Source: Fusarium oxysporum f. sp. lycopersici 4287
Lineage: Eukaryota; Ascomycota; Sordariomycetes; Hypocreales; Nectriaceae
Length of the DNA stretch: 64,000 nt
Reading direction: 5' to 3'
Assembly: GCF_000149955.1 (NCBI RefSeq)
Contig: NC_030990.1
Location: forward strand, 4,515,482-4,579,481
The notes beneath the pieces are model-generated. The model was not told the origin of the DNA. It saw only the letters and a list, made by a program, of their open reading frames with translations, and ran no database searches. Both the position numbers and the translations under genes were made by a program. Shown one piece after another: positions 9,886 through 20,495 of the stretch (positions are counted from its first letter, which is position 1; the number at the start of each line of letters is the position of its first letter).

Positions 9886-12231
9886 ATGGATGAGAGTAGT
9901 AATCGACAACTGGCCAGGAGGACGCCCAATCATGGCAGGAAGAGAGGCACGGCGTGTGAGCGTTGCAATCGGCGAAGAACAAAGTGCGATGGATCTGCCA
10001 CTGGGGTACCATGCTCTGCTTGCAGGAAGAGTGGCCATCATGAGCAGTGTGCATTGATCCAGTCCAAACGCCGAAGGTATGATCTTATCCCTGTGCCACG
10101 AGATGATACTGATCTTCGTTGTGTAGAGGTCCCGACGGACGATACACGTTGTTGCCTGACATCGAGTCGTGTAACAGTTCAGGCAGTCCCAGCGTCGCCC
10201 CGAACAATGAGGATGAATCCATGGGGATGGCCACTGAAGACCCTCCGACAGAAAGAGAACAGAACAGCAGACCGGTGCAACAATTGAGCGATTCTACTAT
10301 CACAAGGCCATCTTCTGACCAGCATGCGAGTCCTAATGCTCAACCAAGCGTTGTTGGTGAAAGCTGGTATGCATCATATGTCATGAGAGGTTACACGCCT
10401 GGTCACAATAGTGTTCACCGCCCAATCGGCGAGTGTAACGAAACGGTTCAGAGTGTAACCCGCGACACGAGAAGAGAGAGCGTCTGCAGTCAGCCATCCT
10501 TGCCTCTCGAAAAGGCGGGCCTCGCTGACCTTCCATCACCGGACTTAGTAGACCGTCTCATCAAGGTCTACTTCGACATATTTCACGCTTTTTGCCCGAT
10601 ACTTGGGAAGAAGTACTTCCTTTCATCTCTTGATGACGGAGCCATGTCTGGTACCCTACTCCGAAGTGTCCTTTTCGTTGCATCGTTGCACTGTAATCCA
10701 GAGGTATTGCATCTCATGGGGTACAGCACTCGATGGGATGCCAACAATGCTCTGTACAACAAAGCGAGCGCAGCCTTCGACGCAGATCGGGAATCGAGTC
10801 GAACACATATGATACTGTCGTCGTACCTGCTTCACTACTGGTTTGGAAGTCCAACGGCTTATCGCGATTGCCACTGGTGGCTTGCAGCTGCGATACGATC
10901 CGCGCAGTGTACAGGCTACCACAGGAGTACAAAAAACAGCAAGATGTCGCCTGAGGAAAGGTCACGGTGGAAGCGTATCTGGTGGTGCCTTTATGTGAGT
11001 AAATATTCAATGATAGCCAGCATTTGCTCACTAATCAGGTTCGGGATCGTCAAATTGCTATCTCTACTGGCACGCCTATGGTGATCAACGACGAAGATCA
11101 TGATGTCGAAGAACTTATTGAGGAAGACTTTCCGGAAGAAGCTCCAGAGACTGTGCAGTACATCATATCGCAGGTTAAGTTGAGTAAAGCTAGTAAGATC
11201 TTCCATTCCCCCAAGCCTGATTGCTAGCCATGGGAAATACTAACGGAATAGTGGCTCGATTGTACTTCTCCCACTGCTCACCTTCCCGTCTGTCTCTCTG
11301 TAATGAAGCTCATGTTCTCCGTGAAGCCATGAGAGATATCCAGTCGACGCTGCAAGCCTGGTATGAGTCGTCTCAGGGCTTGAACTTCTCCAACGGTAAC
11401 CATCATCTAAGCTTAACACTGAAAGTTTGCTATCAGTGCGTATCAAGCTCCTATTCGCCAAACATGAAGCTGATTCCATTAGTTACTATTTGATCAACCT
11501 CAGCCAGAGGCTGCAAAGACAGTGCAACACATCCAAGGAGGTAAAGCCCGTGCTTGACGCGGCAGCACAAATCTTCAGCCTCGTGGAGAACTCGTTACTC
11601 TTTTGGACACCGGAGCACTTTCCCATGATATAGTAAGTTTCTCAAAGAGCTCTTGTAACAAGAGGCTTACAATAATTCCAGTGTCTCTGCTCTCTTCTCT
11701 GCGATGATGGCTCTTGCAGTTGACGTCAAAACCTCAGCGCCCAAAAGTGATCAGATCTTTGTCAAGATTCGGCCTGGATTACTGGCTCTCAAACAGTTTG
11801 AGTCAGTCTATATCCTGGCGCGATGGATCAAGAACTTCTTCATGGATATACTGAACCGTCCACCCCCTACAGACACGGAAGAAGCGCAGAGACCGCCTAC
11901 GAACTCAAATAGCGACGACGTATATGGTGGTGGAACAGGCACAGAGATGAGGAATAGCAGCGCGGATCAAGTCTACGACATCCAGAAAAACACTGCATCA
12001 GCTGGCCAAGCCACACATGACGCGACAGGTTTTGAAGACTCCAATTTTGCATTTGACCAGAGTTCAGGATTTGAGGGAGGCGGGTTTTGGCCGACATACT
12101 TGGCAAACGGTGTTTTCTCAGGTGTTCAGTCAAGTGATGACATGGAGTTTCCGCACCCAGACTCATTCCAGTATCAAGCGATGTACTTTCTGGCCGATCT
12201 GGGAATAGCAAGCACTGAACCTATGGATTAA
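9886..12231 (+). CDS. Zn2Cys6 transcription factor, likely pathway-specific
   Basis: Nuclear regulator. I prefer the ATG at 9886 (MDESSNRQLARRTPNHGRK), which places a basic leader right before the cluster; 9859 is an in-frame alternative. The zinc cluster is CERCNRRRTKC with CSACRKSGHHEQC. Intron 1 follows it (donor GTATGA near 10078, acceptor TGTAG near 10127), and further short introns near 10994, 11190, 11398 and 11633 keep one frame to the stop at 12231. The middle domain has GLADLPSPDLVDRLIKVYF, then HAFCPILGKKYF and RKRIWWCLY-like elements of the fungal transcription factor domain. The C-terminus is acidic and Q/S-rich, as in activation domains. It sits between a divergent MFS gene and a dehydrogenase that share promoter motifs, so it probably controls both. 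Confidence 0.85.
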
Positions 12232-12453
12232 CAAACGTGTTGTGAGACTTTATTGTAATTTTGGCGTATCTAGTCTTGATCTCTGGCTGGAACGCACAAA
12301 CTCCATATTCTTGGCATACTGTTAAGACTAGTTGGTGTCTTGAGCAAGTGCGGGGATCGGAGGTTTACTAACCTATGATTTGCCATAACATGGGCTGAAG
12401 GGATTTAGCTAGACCCAATAGTCTGTTCTCCTACTCCAAAAATGGAAATTTGA

Positions 12454-12526
12454 TCCCCGGGAATGGTATTGTCCATAGCCGAATGCTCATAGTCCACTTG
12501 TGCGATCTGCATTCCATAGCCGATGG
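12454..12526. promoter_or_regulatory. Candidate operator upstream of D-2-hydroxyacid dehydrogenase
   Basis: Contains TCCCCGGGAAT (12454-12464), CCATAGCCGAATG (12473-12485) and CCATAGCCGATGG (12514-12526). The first and last are exact reverse complements of the two blocks at 9692-9702 and 9677-9689. The order and orientation of the block pair are kept, with a longer spacer. This points to one regulator acting on both promoters. Confidence 0.5.
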
Positions 12527-12719
12527 CACCATCCCCGGCTCAACTCGGAACCTCGCTGGGGAGTCAGATGAGAGATTGAAGTAGAGTAAATAAGAGAAGC
12601 GAAATGGAAAAGATTCTAATAAACAATTGCTATTCACATTGATTGTCTGTCTGTTAGTTATACCCCTCGATCAACTCTCTCTTTCTTATTAAGACTTGCT
12701 GTGATCTGCCAAAGCTGTC

Positions 12720-14524
12720 ATGTGGGCTCTGGGCAGATCGTTACGCCGGATAGTACATGTTGGGCGACATCCAACGTCTTCCCGGACTCGATTACCAGCT
12801 CAGTACCTTCGGTCAGTTTCGATTACATCAAAAAAAGATACTTCAGCATCAACGCAATGGCAGACAAGTAGCATAGGTAAGTCCTTCATTACATTCACAG
12901 ACCAAAGACTGACTTCACCCAGGGCTATACGTACTGGGGTTGGCGGCATTAACAGTCGGCATGGCTGGAGCACTGAGTGTCAACAGCCTCCCAACAAAGA
13001 GGCAGCTATCATCAACACAGTCACTATTTGACACCCCCGAGATTCAACATGACTTGTCGGCATCAAATATTGAAGGTGCTTGTAAAGAATTCGCCGCTAT
13101 CTTGGGTCCTGAGAACGTCTCAACAGAACGTACAGACCTCGTTACCCATTCCGGCTCAGACTATCAGTCGTATGCCTGGACTGAAGAGTCTGCCATCCTT
13201 TCACAAGTCATCCTCTACCCTGAGACAACAGAACAGGTTTCAGAGCTTATGAAAGTATGCTTCCGACGTCGGTTGCCAGTCACGCCATATTCGGGAGGGA
13301 CATCGATTGAAGGGCAGTACATACCCCATTTGCAGGGTATATGTATCGATTTTGGTCGAATGAACAACATTGTAGAGCTGAACAAGTATGACCTCGACTG
13401 CGTTGTGCAACCCGGTATTGGTTGGATGGACCTAAATGAGGAGTTAGCGGCCCATGGTCTGTTCTTCCCCCCAGATCCTGGTCCCGGCGCCATGATTGGA
13501 GGAATGGTCGGCACAGGATGCTCTGGAACAAACGCTGCGGCTTATGGGACTATGAAAGATTGGGTCCTATCACTCACGGTGGTTCTCGCCGATGGCACGA
13601 TTATCAAGACCAGGCAGAGAGCGAGAAAGTCAAGCGCAGGCTATGACCTGACGAGGACCTTTATCGGCAGCGAGGGAACCCTTGGCCTCGTCACGGAAGC
13701 TACACTCAAACTGGCAGTCAAGCCACCCTGTGAGGCCGTGGCCGTGTGCACATTCCCAACGCTACGAGACGCGGCCTCGGCAGTTAGAGAGGTGCTATCC
13801 AATGGCATCCAGGTTGCAGCTGTTGAGATCCTTGATGAAGTACAGATGAAGAGCATCAATGATTCTGCTTTAACGAGATTGAAGTGGAAAGAAGAACCAA
13901 CCCTGTTCTTCAAGTTCACCGGGAGCGATGAGTTCATCGTGGATCATCTTGCCAAACAAGTTGGAAGTATCACGAAGCAAAACCGCAGCACGGCATATAA
14001 ATTCGCCTCCGATGAGACGGAACGAAACGAGTTATGGTCCGCAAGGAAGAATGCCTTATGGAGCATGCTCGCCATGAGAAAGTCACCAACTGACAAAGTC
14101 TGGACTACTGATGTAGCTGTACCTTTAAGCAGGCTTCCTGACATCATAGAGTTCGCTAAGGCTGATATCGAGAAATCGGGCTTGCTCGGCTCAATCGTTG
14201 GGCACGTTGGTGACGGGAACTTCCATACGCTACTATTATTTCCCGAGGACAAGCGTTATATCGCCGAAGAGGTCGTCCACCGAATGGTTGATAAAGCCAT
14301 CGAGATGAAAGGTACAGCGACGGGCGAGCATGGCGTCGGACTTGTGAAGAGGGACTACTTGGAGAAGGAACTCGGTAAAGAAGCTGTGGATACGATGCGA
14401 TCGGTAAGCTTTCTTGGACTGTCGAGGGTGATATGATACTAACTCGAGGGCATAGATGAAGAATGCATTTGACCCATTGTGCCTACTGAATTGTGACAAG
14501 GTGGTACGTATGCAGGCAGCATAA
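12720..14524 (+). CDS. FAD-linked D-lactate/D-2-hydroxyacid dehydrogenase (cytochrome), mitochondrial
   Basis: Oxidises D-lactate or a related D-2-hydroxy acid to the 2-oxo acid and passes electrons to cytochrome c at the inner mitochondrial membrane. Exon 1 (12720-12878) encodes an Arg/Ser-rich, acid-poor presequence. Exon 2 starts with a single hydrophobic anchor (LYVLGLAALTVGMAGALSV). The FAD-binding PCMH domain has TPYSGGTSIEGQ, PGIGWMDLNEEL, DPGPGAMIGGMVGTG and CSGTNAAAYGTMKD. The C-terminal cap domain has GHVGDGNFHTLL and ATGEHGVGLVKRDYLEKE, the metal- and substrate-binding region. The last exon ends with DPLCLLNCDKVVRM, typical of the family. Introns lie near 12880 and 14404. It is convergent with an aldolase at 14653, shares promoter motifs with the transporter/regulator pair upstream, and is complete in frame. 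Confidence 0.9.
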
Positions 14525-14652
14525 GTCAAACGAATGATTTATAGTCTCATAGGACAGAAAGAAATGTGATAGAAGAACATAAAGTACAAGTAGAGCTAGA
14601 GCTTATCCAATACAGGGAGTTAGCGTTATATAACAATCTTGCCGTGTGCTTT

Positions 14653-15681
14653 TTAAGTTGAACCATTCGTCGACTTTGATGAAGGGGCATTCTCAACCAT
14701 TTCTACAGCAGCCAAGCATTTTGCTGCAGCGCCCGCGATCAACCCTGAATCTTGCTGGCACAGCATGAACCGCACACCCAATGTATGAATAGCCCAGTCG
14801 TGAATATCAGGCGTACCATAGATACCCGCAAGACCCATAACCTTTCCATACTTCCTGCATGCTTTGCTCACCCGCATCAAAGCCTGGCGAAATCTGTCGC
14901 TGCGAAAATCGGCAGGGGCACCAAGCTCGATAGCCAAGTCATTGGACCCAATTAGCACAACGTCGACTCCCTCTACGGCGGCGATCTCCTCTACTCTTTG
15001 GACGGCCCCCTCGTTCTCTATCATGACGAACACTGATGACGCGTGCTCGTTGGTCTCTCGAATCACATCGGCTTGAGGGTAGGACTTAAGGGATAGTGTG
15101 GGTAGTTGGCCGGTGATTGAGCGACAGCCTTGAGGAGGATATTTCGAGATGGCCACGGCTGCCTTTGCTTCATCTGGGGGGAGTGTATGTTAGTAGAACA
15201 GATAAACCATCCAGATAACATGTTGCTCACCCGAGTTTTGTACATGAGGAAAGATTATTCCCATGGCACCTGCGTCGAGGACTTTCTGGACGAATCCATT
15301 GCCGCATTGATGTGGCACTCGTACAAATGGTGTTATACCGAGAGCAAGTCCGGCGCCACATAGCTTGCCAGCGTCGTAGAGAGAAAGTGTTGAGTGTTCC
15401 AAATCGATGAAAAGGCTATCGAAGTTTGCGTTCTTGGCTAGTTGTACTACTTGGGGGTTTGCGACGAGTCGTACACCAAGGGCCTAAACGTTGACGGTAT
15501 TAGCACTGAGCAGGACGTATTATTACATAGTATCAAGAGTACCCGTTATAGAACGTGGAAGTTACATATTACTATGCTCCAGCGGAGGGTTATGGTAAGA
15601 TAGCGCCTGGGGATGCATTCATACCTTGCAGAGCTGCCCGTTGGCGACCCTTGTCTTGAGGGAATTCTGACAAGCGAGCAT
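14653..15681 (-). CDS. HpcH/HpaI-family 2-keto-3-deoxy/4-hydroxy-2-oxo acid aldolase
   Basis: Class II, divalent-metal-dependent retro-aldolase that splits 4-hydroxy-2-oxo acids into pyruvate (or a related 2-oxo acid) and an aldehyde. The start at 15681 gives a short exon (MLACQNSLKTRVANGQLCK), then a long intron, then exons from about 15484 and about 15175 down. Residues matching family positions are visible: His in SLFIDLEHSTLSL, Arg in TPFVRVPHQ, Glu in VFVMIENEGAV and Asp in VLIGSNDLAIELG, plus PPQGCRS near the mobile loop. Length is about 275 residues, normal for the family. It faces the D-2-hydroxyacid dehydrogenase tail to tail. A strong CGGGGA inverted repeat lies in its promoter at 15803-15827. 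The true substrate cannot be read from the sequence. A second, divergent member lies at 28358. Confidence 0.85.
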
Positions 15682-16212
15682 TTTGCTAGACTGAAATATG
15701 AATTGCACCGAATCTGAACGTCTGGCCTATAAGTTGACCAATACCGGTGGGCTGGCTGCCCTTGCTTTATCTAGCTGGTAGGTCGGTCTGCTCGGGGCTT
15801 GCGGTCCCCAAACGAGTTTCGGGGACCACTCTCCGGCTCGGGGCCCACTCCCCGAACACCAGATGCGGCCCTCGGCAATCGTTGCCACAGTGGGTAATGT
15901 GTTCATGCAGGTCTTTTAAAACGCTACTTATCCATAGAGATATCGGATACTGATGTTCGGGTCACACAGCGAGTATCGTGAGAAGTCTTGGTTCAGTCTG
16001 TGGTCAAGCTGTCTATCTATACATAGCTTATGTGGGCATCGCACTCTTCATTAGTTTAGGTGAGGGTATCATTACATTCGCGCTAAACTCCTATATTAAA
16101 AAAAGGTGAATTGGTCAATTCACCATTACAATAGACGATAGGGTTACTAGAGATAAATATTTTCATTTTGCAAATCATTAGCAAACTCGTTTTAGGCAAC
16201 AAAACATTTCCC
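15682..16212. other. Intergenic: promoter of the first aldolase
   Basis: No gene is seen. The half next to the aldolase has a GC-rich block (15780-15860) with several CGGGG/CCCCG half sites, including the inverted repeat described separately. The left part near the unknown gene is AT-rich. Confidence 0.5.
15803..15827. promoter_or_regulatory. Inverted repeat GGTCCCCAAAC / GTTTCGGGGACC
   Basis: Nearly perfect dyad, about 125 bp upstream of the aldolase start codon, with further CTCGGGGC and CTCCCCGAAC half sites close by. TTTCGGGG also forms an inverted pair upstream of the second aldolase at 29488-29531. This is a likely binding site for a Zn2Cys6 dimer, by inference. Confidence 0.5.
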
Positions 16213-17400
16213 CTACCCTCTCCCGAACTCAACATATCTCGGACTCCTCAGAGGGGGCCCGCTTGGCGTACTCTCTAACGCATAGACGAACCCCTCATAG
16301 TTCACTCCATTCTCTGACCTAACTCCCAAATAATCTCCAAATCGCTCCTCACAAGTATTGCTCAGTTCAGGATAATACACAGTTTGCGTCAGGATTCCCT
16401 CCGAAGTGACAACGCCCAGGGCACCGCTCGGATTCAAGGTCCCGCCGCCGAACGCAATAGCGAGTCCGACATCACCACATTCCCTACTAGTGTAGAAATT
16501 CGGGAACGCGAAGGCGAAGCTGGGGTTCCAGATCTGCCACTGTTTAGGTTTGGGAAGGCTCGGAAAGCTCCCCACGTCTACTTGCACAATTTGGACGTGA
16601 GGGTTGGCGAATCCGCCCCCGGAGCCTGCGTTCCAAGCGAACCAGGCTTCGTTGGTGCGGCGTCGTGTGGCACCGATAATGTTGTTGGCCGAATTGCTAA
16701 ACAGCCAATTTTTCGTTTTGTCCGCTGGACTGGACACGCGGAGACGAACTTGGAGATGTCTGTGGGCCAATGATCGATCGAGACGTCGATCCAGGCGTAG
16801 CTTGTTGACGATTCTGACCACTTAAAAACACGGATGGCTTTTCCCAGATCAGAGTGTCCAGCCCAGAAGGCATCGGCACCGGGATTCTGGGCAAGGCGGG
16901 AACCTTGAGCGACTGCCCCGTCATTCGCATTTGTTTGCCAATAAGTATAGGAACCGACCACGTTGACGGCCGAAATGGGAACCCGGAAGACCATAAGGCC
17001 AGATGTTGGTCCGTAGAAAGTGGCGCTGATATAGAGTTGGGTGTTACCGACACCGAGTTCTCCATAGTCAAGCCAGCCGCCTGATGAAAGTATATCCGTA
17101 TAAATATATAATCGTATACCTGTAGCAACCACGTCGTCGGGGTGCAACGTTATCAGCCGAAGCTTGTTGACGTTCTTAGTGTCGTTCGTCGCGACGTACT
17201 GCATAAGCCAAACGAAACGGTCGATTGACGGGATGTACTGTACAACTTGGTCGCAGCAAAATCCTGCATCGGTAGCGGGATTCGCAGGTCCTGCGTAGAC
17301 GGTTGGATCTATGGTGTTGAACGTGGCTCGACCCCGTGTGATCACGGGGTTATGTGGGGCGGGGTACGGCTCAGAGGGCCCTGGTGTCTTAGAGATAGGT
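16213..17400 (-). pseudogene. Unknown protein gene, frameshifted
   Basis: Two overlapping frames make one plausible product. The upstream frame (about 17390 to 16740) has FCCDQVVQYIPSIDRFVWLM, WLDYGELGVGNTQLYISATF and ASTSYAWIDV-like strands. The downstream frame (about 16745 to 16213) has NIIGATRRRTNEAWFAWNAG and CGDVGLAIAFGGG. They join only if one base is restored near 16743-16746. A second disruption seems to lie at the 5' end near 17395, where the frame meets a stop with no clear Met. The repeating W/Y-rich beta-strand pattern would fit a secreted propeller- or lectin-like fold, but I recognise no family. It may be a decaying gene or an assembly error. Neighbours give no functional hint. 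Confidence 0.4.
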
Positions 17401-17599
17401 CAGCCGGCTCTTACAATCCCTACTATCTGGGACATCCGACCTCCTAGGACTAAATTTCACTTTATGCAATGCTTCTCTTTGCATTTGATTGGTACTCTGA
17501 GCCTAAGCGTGGTATCCGTGGCTTTCGTATTTTTTTGTAGATGCTCGATAGCGTGGCGTAACACCCATGCCCAGAACCAGTGGCAAGTACAATAAAAAT

Positions 17600-18544
17600 A
17601 TAAAGATTACATGTGGACTGACTTTATATGATAATGTGAGAATTATTTATGTGTGGATAGTGTATGCTAAACCTGCTGAGGATCCGACGGAGCCTTCTGC
17701 TCTACATCACACATAATTGACAGCGCTGGGACAAAAAGCAGAGGCTTGTAAAAGGAGTGCAAAGAGAGATATTTGCTTTTGATATGTGACGATTAGATAA
17801 GTGTTGTTACACACTGATTCTCACAAGATCACATCAACAGCGAGGAGTGGCCGTGTGAAACCTACAAAGACGGAATCATAATCACACCACCGTAAGTATA
17901 CACTAAGCCGTGAATGCTTAATGAAAGTCAGTGGCAGAACGGGATTGGCGGGAAATCTTTACGATACCTCCTGACTCTGTCCTCTTTCTTCTATTTAGCT
18001 GCTTGTATTCGATGATGGATCCTTTCACGTTCAGAGTAAACCTTTGCATTACTTTAAGTAGCATGGCACTAGTTTTCGCTCCTGCACCGAAATCCATTTC
18101 CCTCATGACTAGGGACGCACTGTGACTGTTAAGGTGCCCAATGTAGTAAACCATAATCCGATTGGTTTATGTTGGTATTTGTGGCTGGGCGGAACTTACT
18201 GAGCGTAGGTTGCGAATCACGTCTGATTACATCTAGAAGTATTCTTGAGTAATTAATTTGTATTGAAAGCTAGCAAGCTAAGTAGGCGTAGGATTGTGGA
18301 ACACGCGACTGTGTATATGCTACCTCTTGTTATACGGGAGCGACGTTGAAAATTCTCTATTCCTTTGAGGTAGCGGTATGGTAATGTCGCTCCTAGAGGT
18401 TGGAGTGATCCTTGGGTGTCGCTTCTTCCATGAGTATATATCTAATAAATCCCTAGGCCACTGCTTTGTCCCTGCTTACTGACCTTAATTGGCAGAGGGA
18501 AGTCATCAGGTGAGCCAAGAAGCGCCATCATGGTACTCGACTGA
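17600..18544. other. Intergenic, no gene seen
   Basis: Nearly one kilobase with only short shadow frames on both strands. No RNA gene, repeat array or promoter motif stands out. It leads into the methyltransferase fragment. Confidence 0.5.
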
Positions 18545-18928
18545 CTGCCATTCACACGCAGCATTACCAACTTGGGCATCCTCTTCGTCACCGACAGGGT
18601 TGCAGGAGCCAGAGAGATATACCACGCTCTGAGGTCGACCGGTGTTGCGGCTGTCACTTCTTGGTCTGCTTCTGGATATCTAAAGAATGTAATTCGCCCG
18701 GCTCAAAAAGGAGTTCGGCCGGACAACAGATTGAAGGATGGCGGCTTCGAGAAAGTCTCCATCTCTGAAGCCACTGTCCACTACGGGGCAACCTCAATGG
18801 ATAACCTCTCAAAACTGCTGCTAGACTCGTTCGAGACGATTTGGAAAGACTGGTCGGAAGAAGACCAAGAGAGGTTCCGAACTCCTCACGTGGTAAAATG
18901 GAGGCAACGTCACGACAGTACACTATGA
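18545..18928 (+). pseudogene. Class I SAM methyltransferase fragment (C-terminal half)
   Basis: The frame opens right after a TGA with LPFTRSITNLGILFVTDRV and continues with AREIYHALRSTGVAAVTSW. This matches the region around motifs II and III of class I methyltransferases (the FTHSFTNxGI...D..AxREIxRxLxPGGxxAVTxW pattern). A typical C-terminal stretch follows (GGFEKVSISEATVHYGA, WKDWSEEDQERF) to the stop at 18928. The N-terminal half with the SAM-binding GxGxG loop is absent upstream, and a strongly AT-rich, RIP-like block starts directly after the stop. It is best read as a remnant. A functional short protein is unlikely because the cofactor loop is missing. Confidence 0.55.
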
Positions 18929-18969
18929 ATAACGGAAGGTCTAGGGTTGGCATCCCTAAAGCTGCTATA

Positions 18970-19145
18970 ATTGCTGACTGTAAGTAGGAAAAGATTTAAA
19001 GTATTTAATTTATATATTTCAAGTAATTTATATTATAAATAAACTCAAAAGATATAATTCCTAATAGTTTATAAAATAGCAATTTACTTAATCTTTTATA
19101 ATTCTTAACTTAGAGGTAATAATTAGTAATATACCTAGGCTTACT
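18970..19145. repeat. AT-rich block, RIP-like
   Basis: About 175 bp of almost pure A/T with many TA steps, between two gene relics. This base composition is what repeat-induced point mutation leaves in old duplicated DNA. The source element cannot be recognised. A smaller similar block lies at 23085-23190. Confidence 0.5.
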
Positions 19146-19276
19146 GAGCCTTTGAGAAAGAACATTTTAGCTGCACAGCTACTTTTACAGCCTTGTTTTT
19201 TGTTGTCAGCTTTCCCCTCAGCGCCCTCATCTTTCTTCTCAACTACCTATGCATCTCGTGCTGTCCGAGGCTTCAA

Positions 19277-19894
19277 ATGGACCCACTGAGCGCGATAGCT
19301 TCCGTTGCGGGGATCGCCACAGCCGTAGGCGAGGCTGTCAAAATCATTGGTTCTTGTATCACGGCAGCCAAGGACGCACCTAAGATCGCGACCTAACACT
19401 CCTCGGAGGCTCTTGCGACCCAGATTACCCTCTCTGCTCTAGGGCAACTCGCCGACAGCTGTTCCACCGAAAATGCAAACTACGCGTCCCTAATCCAGGC
19501 GGATCAACTCATCGCAGTGCTCACCGATGGGGTCGAGATATTTTCAGATCTCGCAGTAATGCTGCAGATACTCCCACCGCTTGAACCGGTGAGCCCGGGT
19601 GGGCGTTTATGGTCGCCAATGCAATCGGTTAGAAAGAAGGGTTCCTTAGCTGCCTTATTAGCCAGGCTGCAGGCCTTCAAATTATCTATTAACTGCATTC
19701 TGAACATTCTCCAGAGATGTGTCGTCCAACTATTTGCACTTGGCTGACGTTTACAAGTAGCTGCTGACTGGAGAGTAAAAAAAGTGATTTCCAAGCCAGA
19801 GCAGAAAATAACCAGCAGCAGTTGTTATTGGCCGTGGAAACTATCTTGGAAAGCAACCATGATCTATGTAAGAGAATGTTATGCATAGGGTGAC
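19277..19894 (+). pseudogene. Relic of a STAND/NLR-type N-terminal domain
   Basis: The ATG at 19277 opens MDPLSAIASVAGIATAVGEA, the classic start of the fungal N-terminal helical domain found on STAND (NACHT/NB-ARC) proteins and related regulators of non-self response. An in-frame TAA at 19394-19396 stops it after 39 codons. The same frame then goes on with helical sequence (ALATQITLSALGQLADSCS, QADQLIAVLTDGVEIFSDL) to about 19747. A further in-family piece, LLLAVETILESNHDLCKRM, is readable near 19820-19890. No nucleotide-binding or repeat domain follows. It is a truncated, nonsense-mutated relic about 600 bp from the intact gene ending at 20496, and next to AT-rich mutated DNA. Confidence 0.6.
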
Positions 19895-20495
19895 TAACTT
19901 GGTTGTAGTAGGTGAAGGGTTAATTGCGTGATATAAGAAGAGATAGTTTTATTAGTGAGATAATTAATGGAATTGAAGTTGTATCAAGTGCACTCACAGT
20001 GCAAGTCACGATTAGTCAGAAAGAATGGATTTAGCGGAGATAACAAAGTTTCCTCTTCTTACCTCCAACCTCTTCTACTTTTTATCGACTGCCGGTGCGA
20101 AAATACCAAGTTATAGTATTGTCACTAAAGTTTATACGATGGGAGCAAGTCGTATGGCTGTAGTCCCGTAGTGAATAGGCGTAAGGAGTCGACATAGCAG
20201 CTTCTCCAGTTGCGTGATTACCAATCATCTAACAACAGGACGTCAACTCCATTTCTGACAAATGGATATTTGCTTTGCTGTTTCAGAAGGGTAAATAGAT
20301 AACCGGAGACATAGATAAGTGTGTATCAAGACCGAAGCAATGCCTTCTACGATTTAAGCATTCACTCCTTTGAATGCCGAACTTGATCTACGGTAAACTG
20401 TTGGAATGCTTCTTACCTATAAGGATACAGTGGGATAAAAGGATCCAGTATACAATAAAGGTTTAACAGAGTACATTTTATATTTATTACCTAAA
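19895..20495. other. Intergenic, no gene seen
   Basis: Holds the 3' flank of the STAND relic and of the gene on the other strand. No supported frame or motif. Confidence 0.5.

Noticed and set aside
14525..14652. tRNA or other RNA gene in short intergenic gaps
   Set aside because: No cloverleaf arms or A/B box pairs were found by eye in this or the other gaps.
7866..15681. A secondary-metabolite gene cluster
   Set aside because: No core synthase is present in this part; the enzymes are catabolic. The only NRPS-like gene is 40 kb away with no tailoring enzymes beside it.
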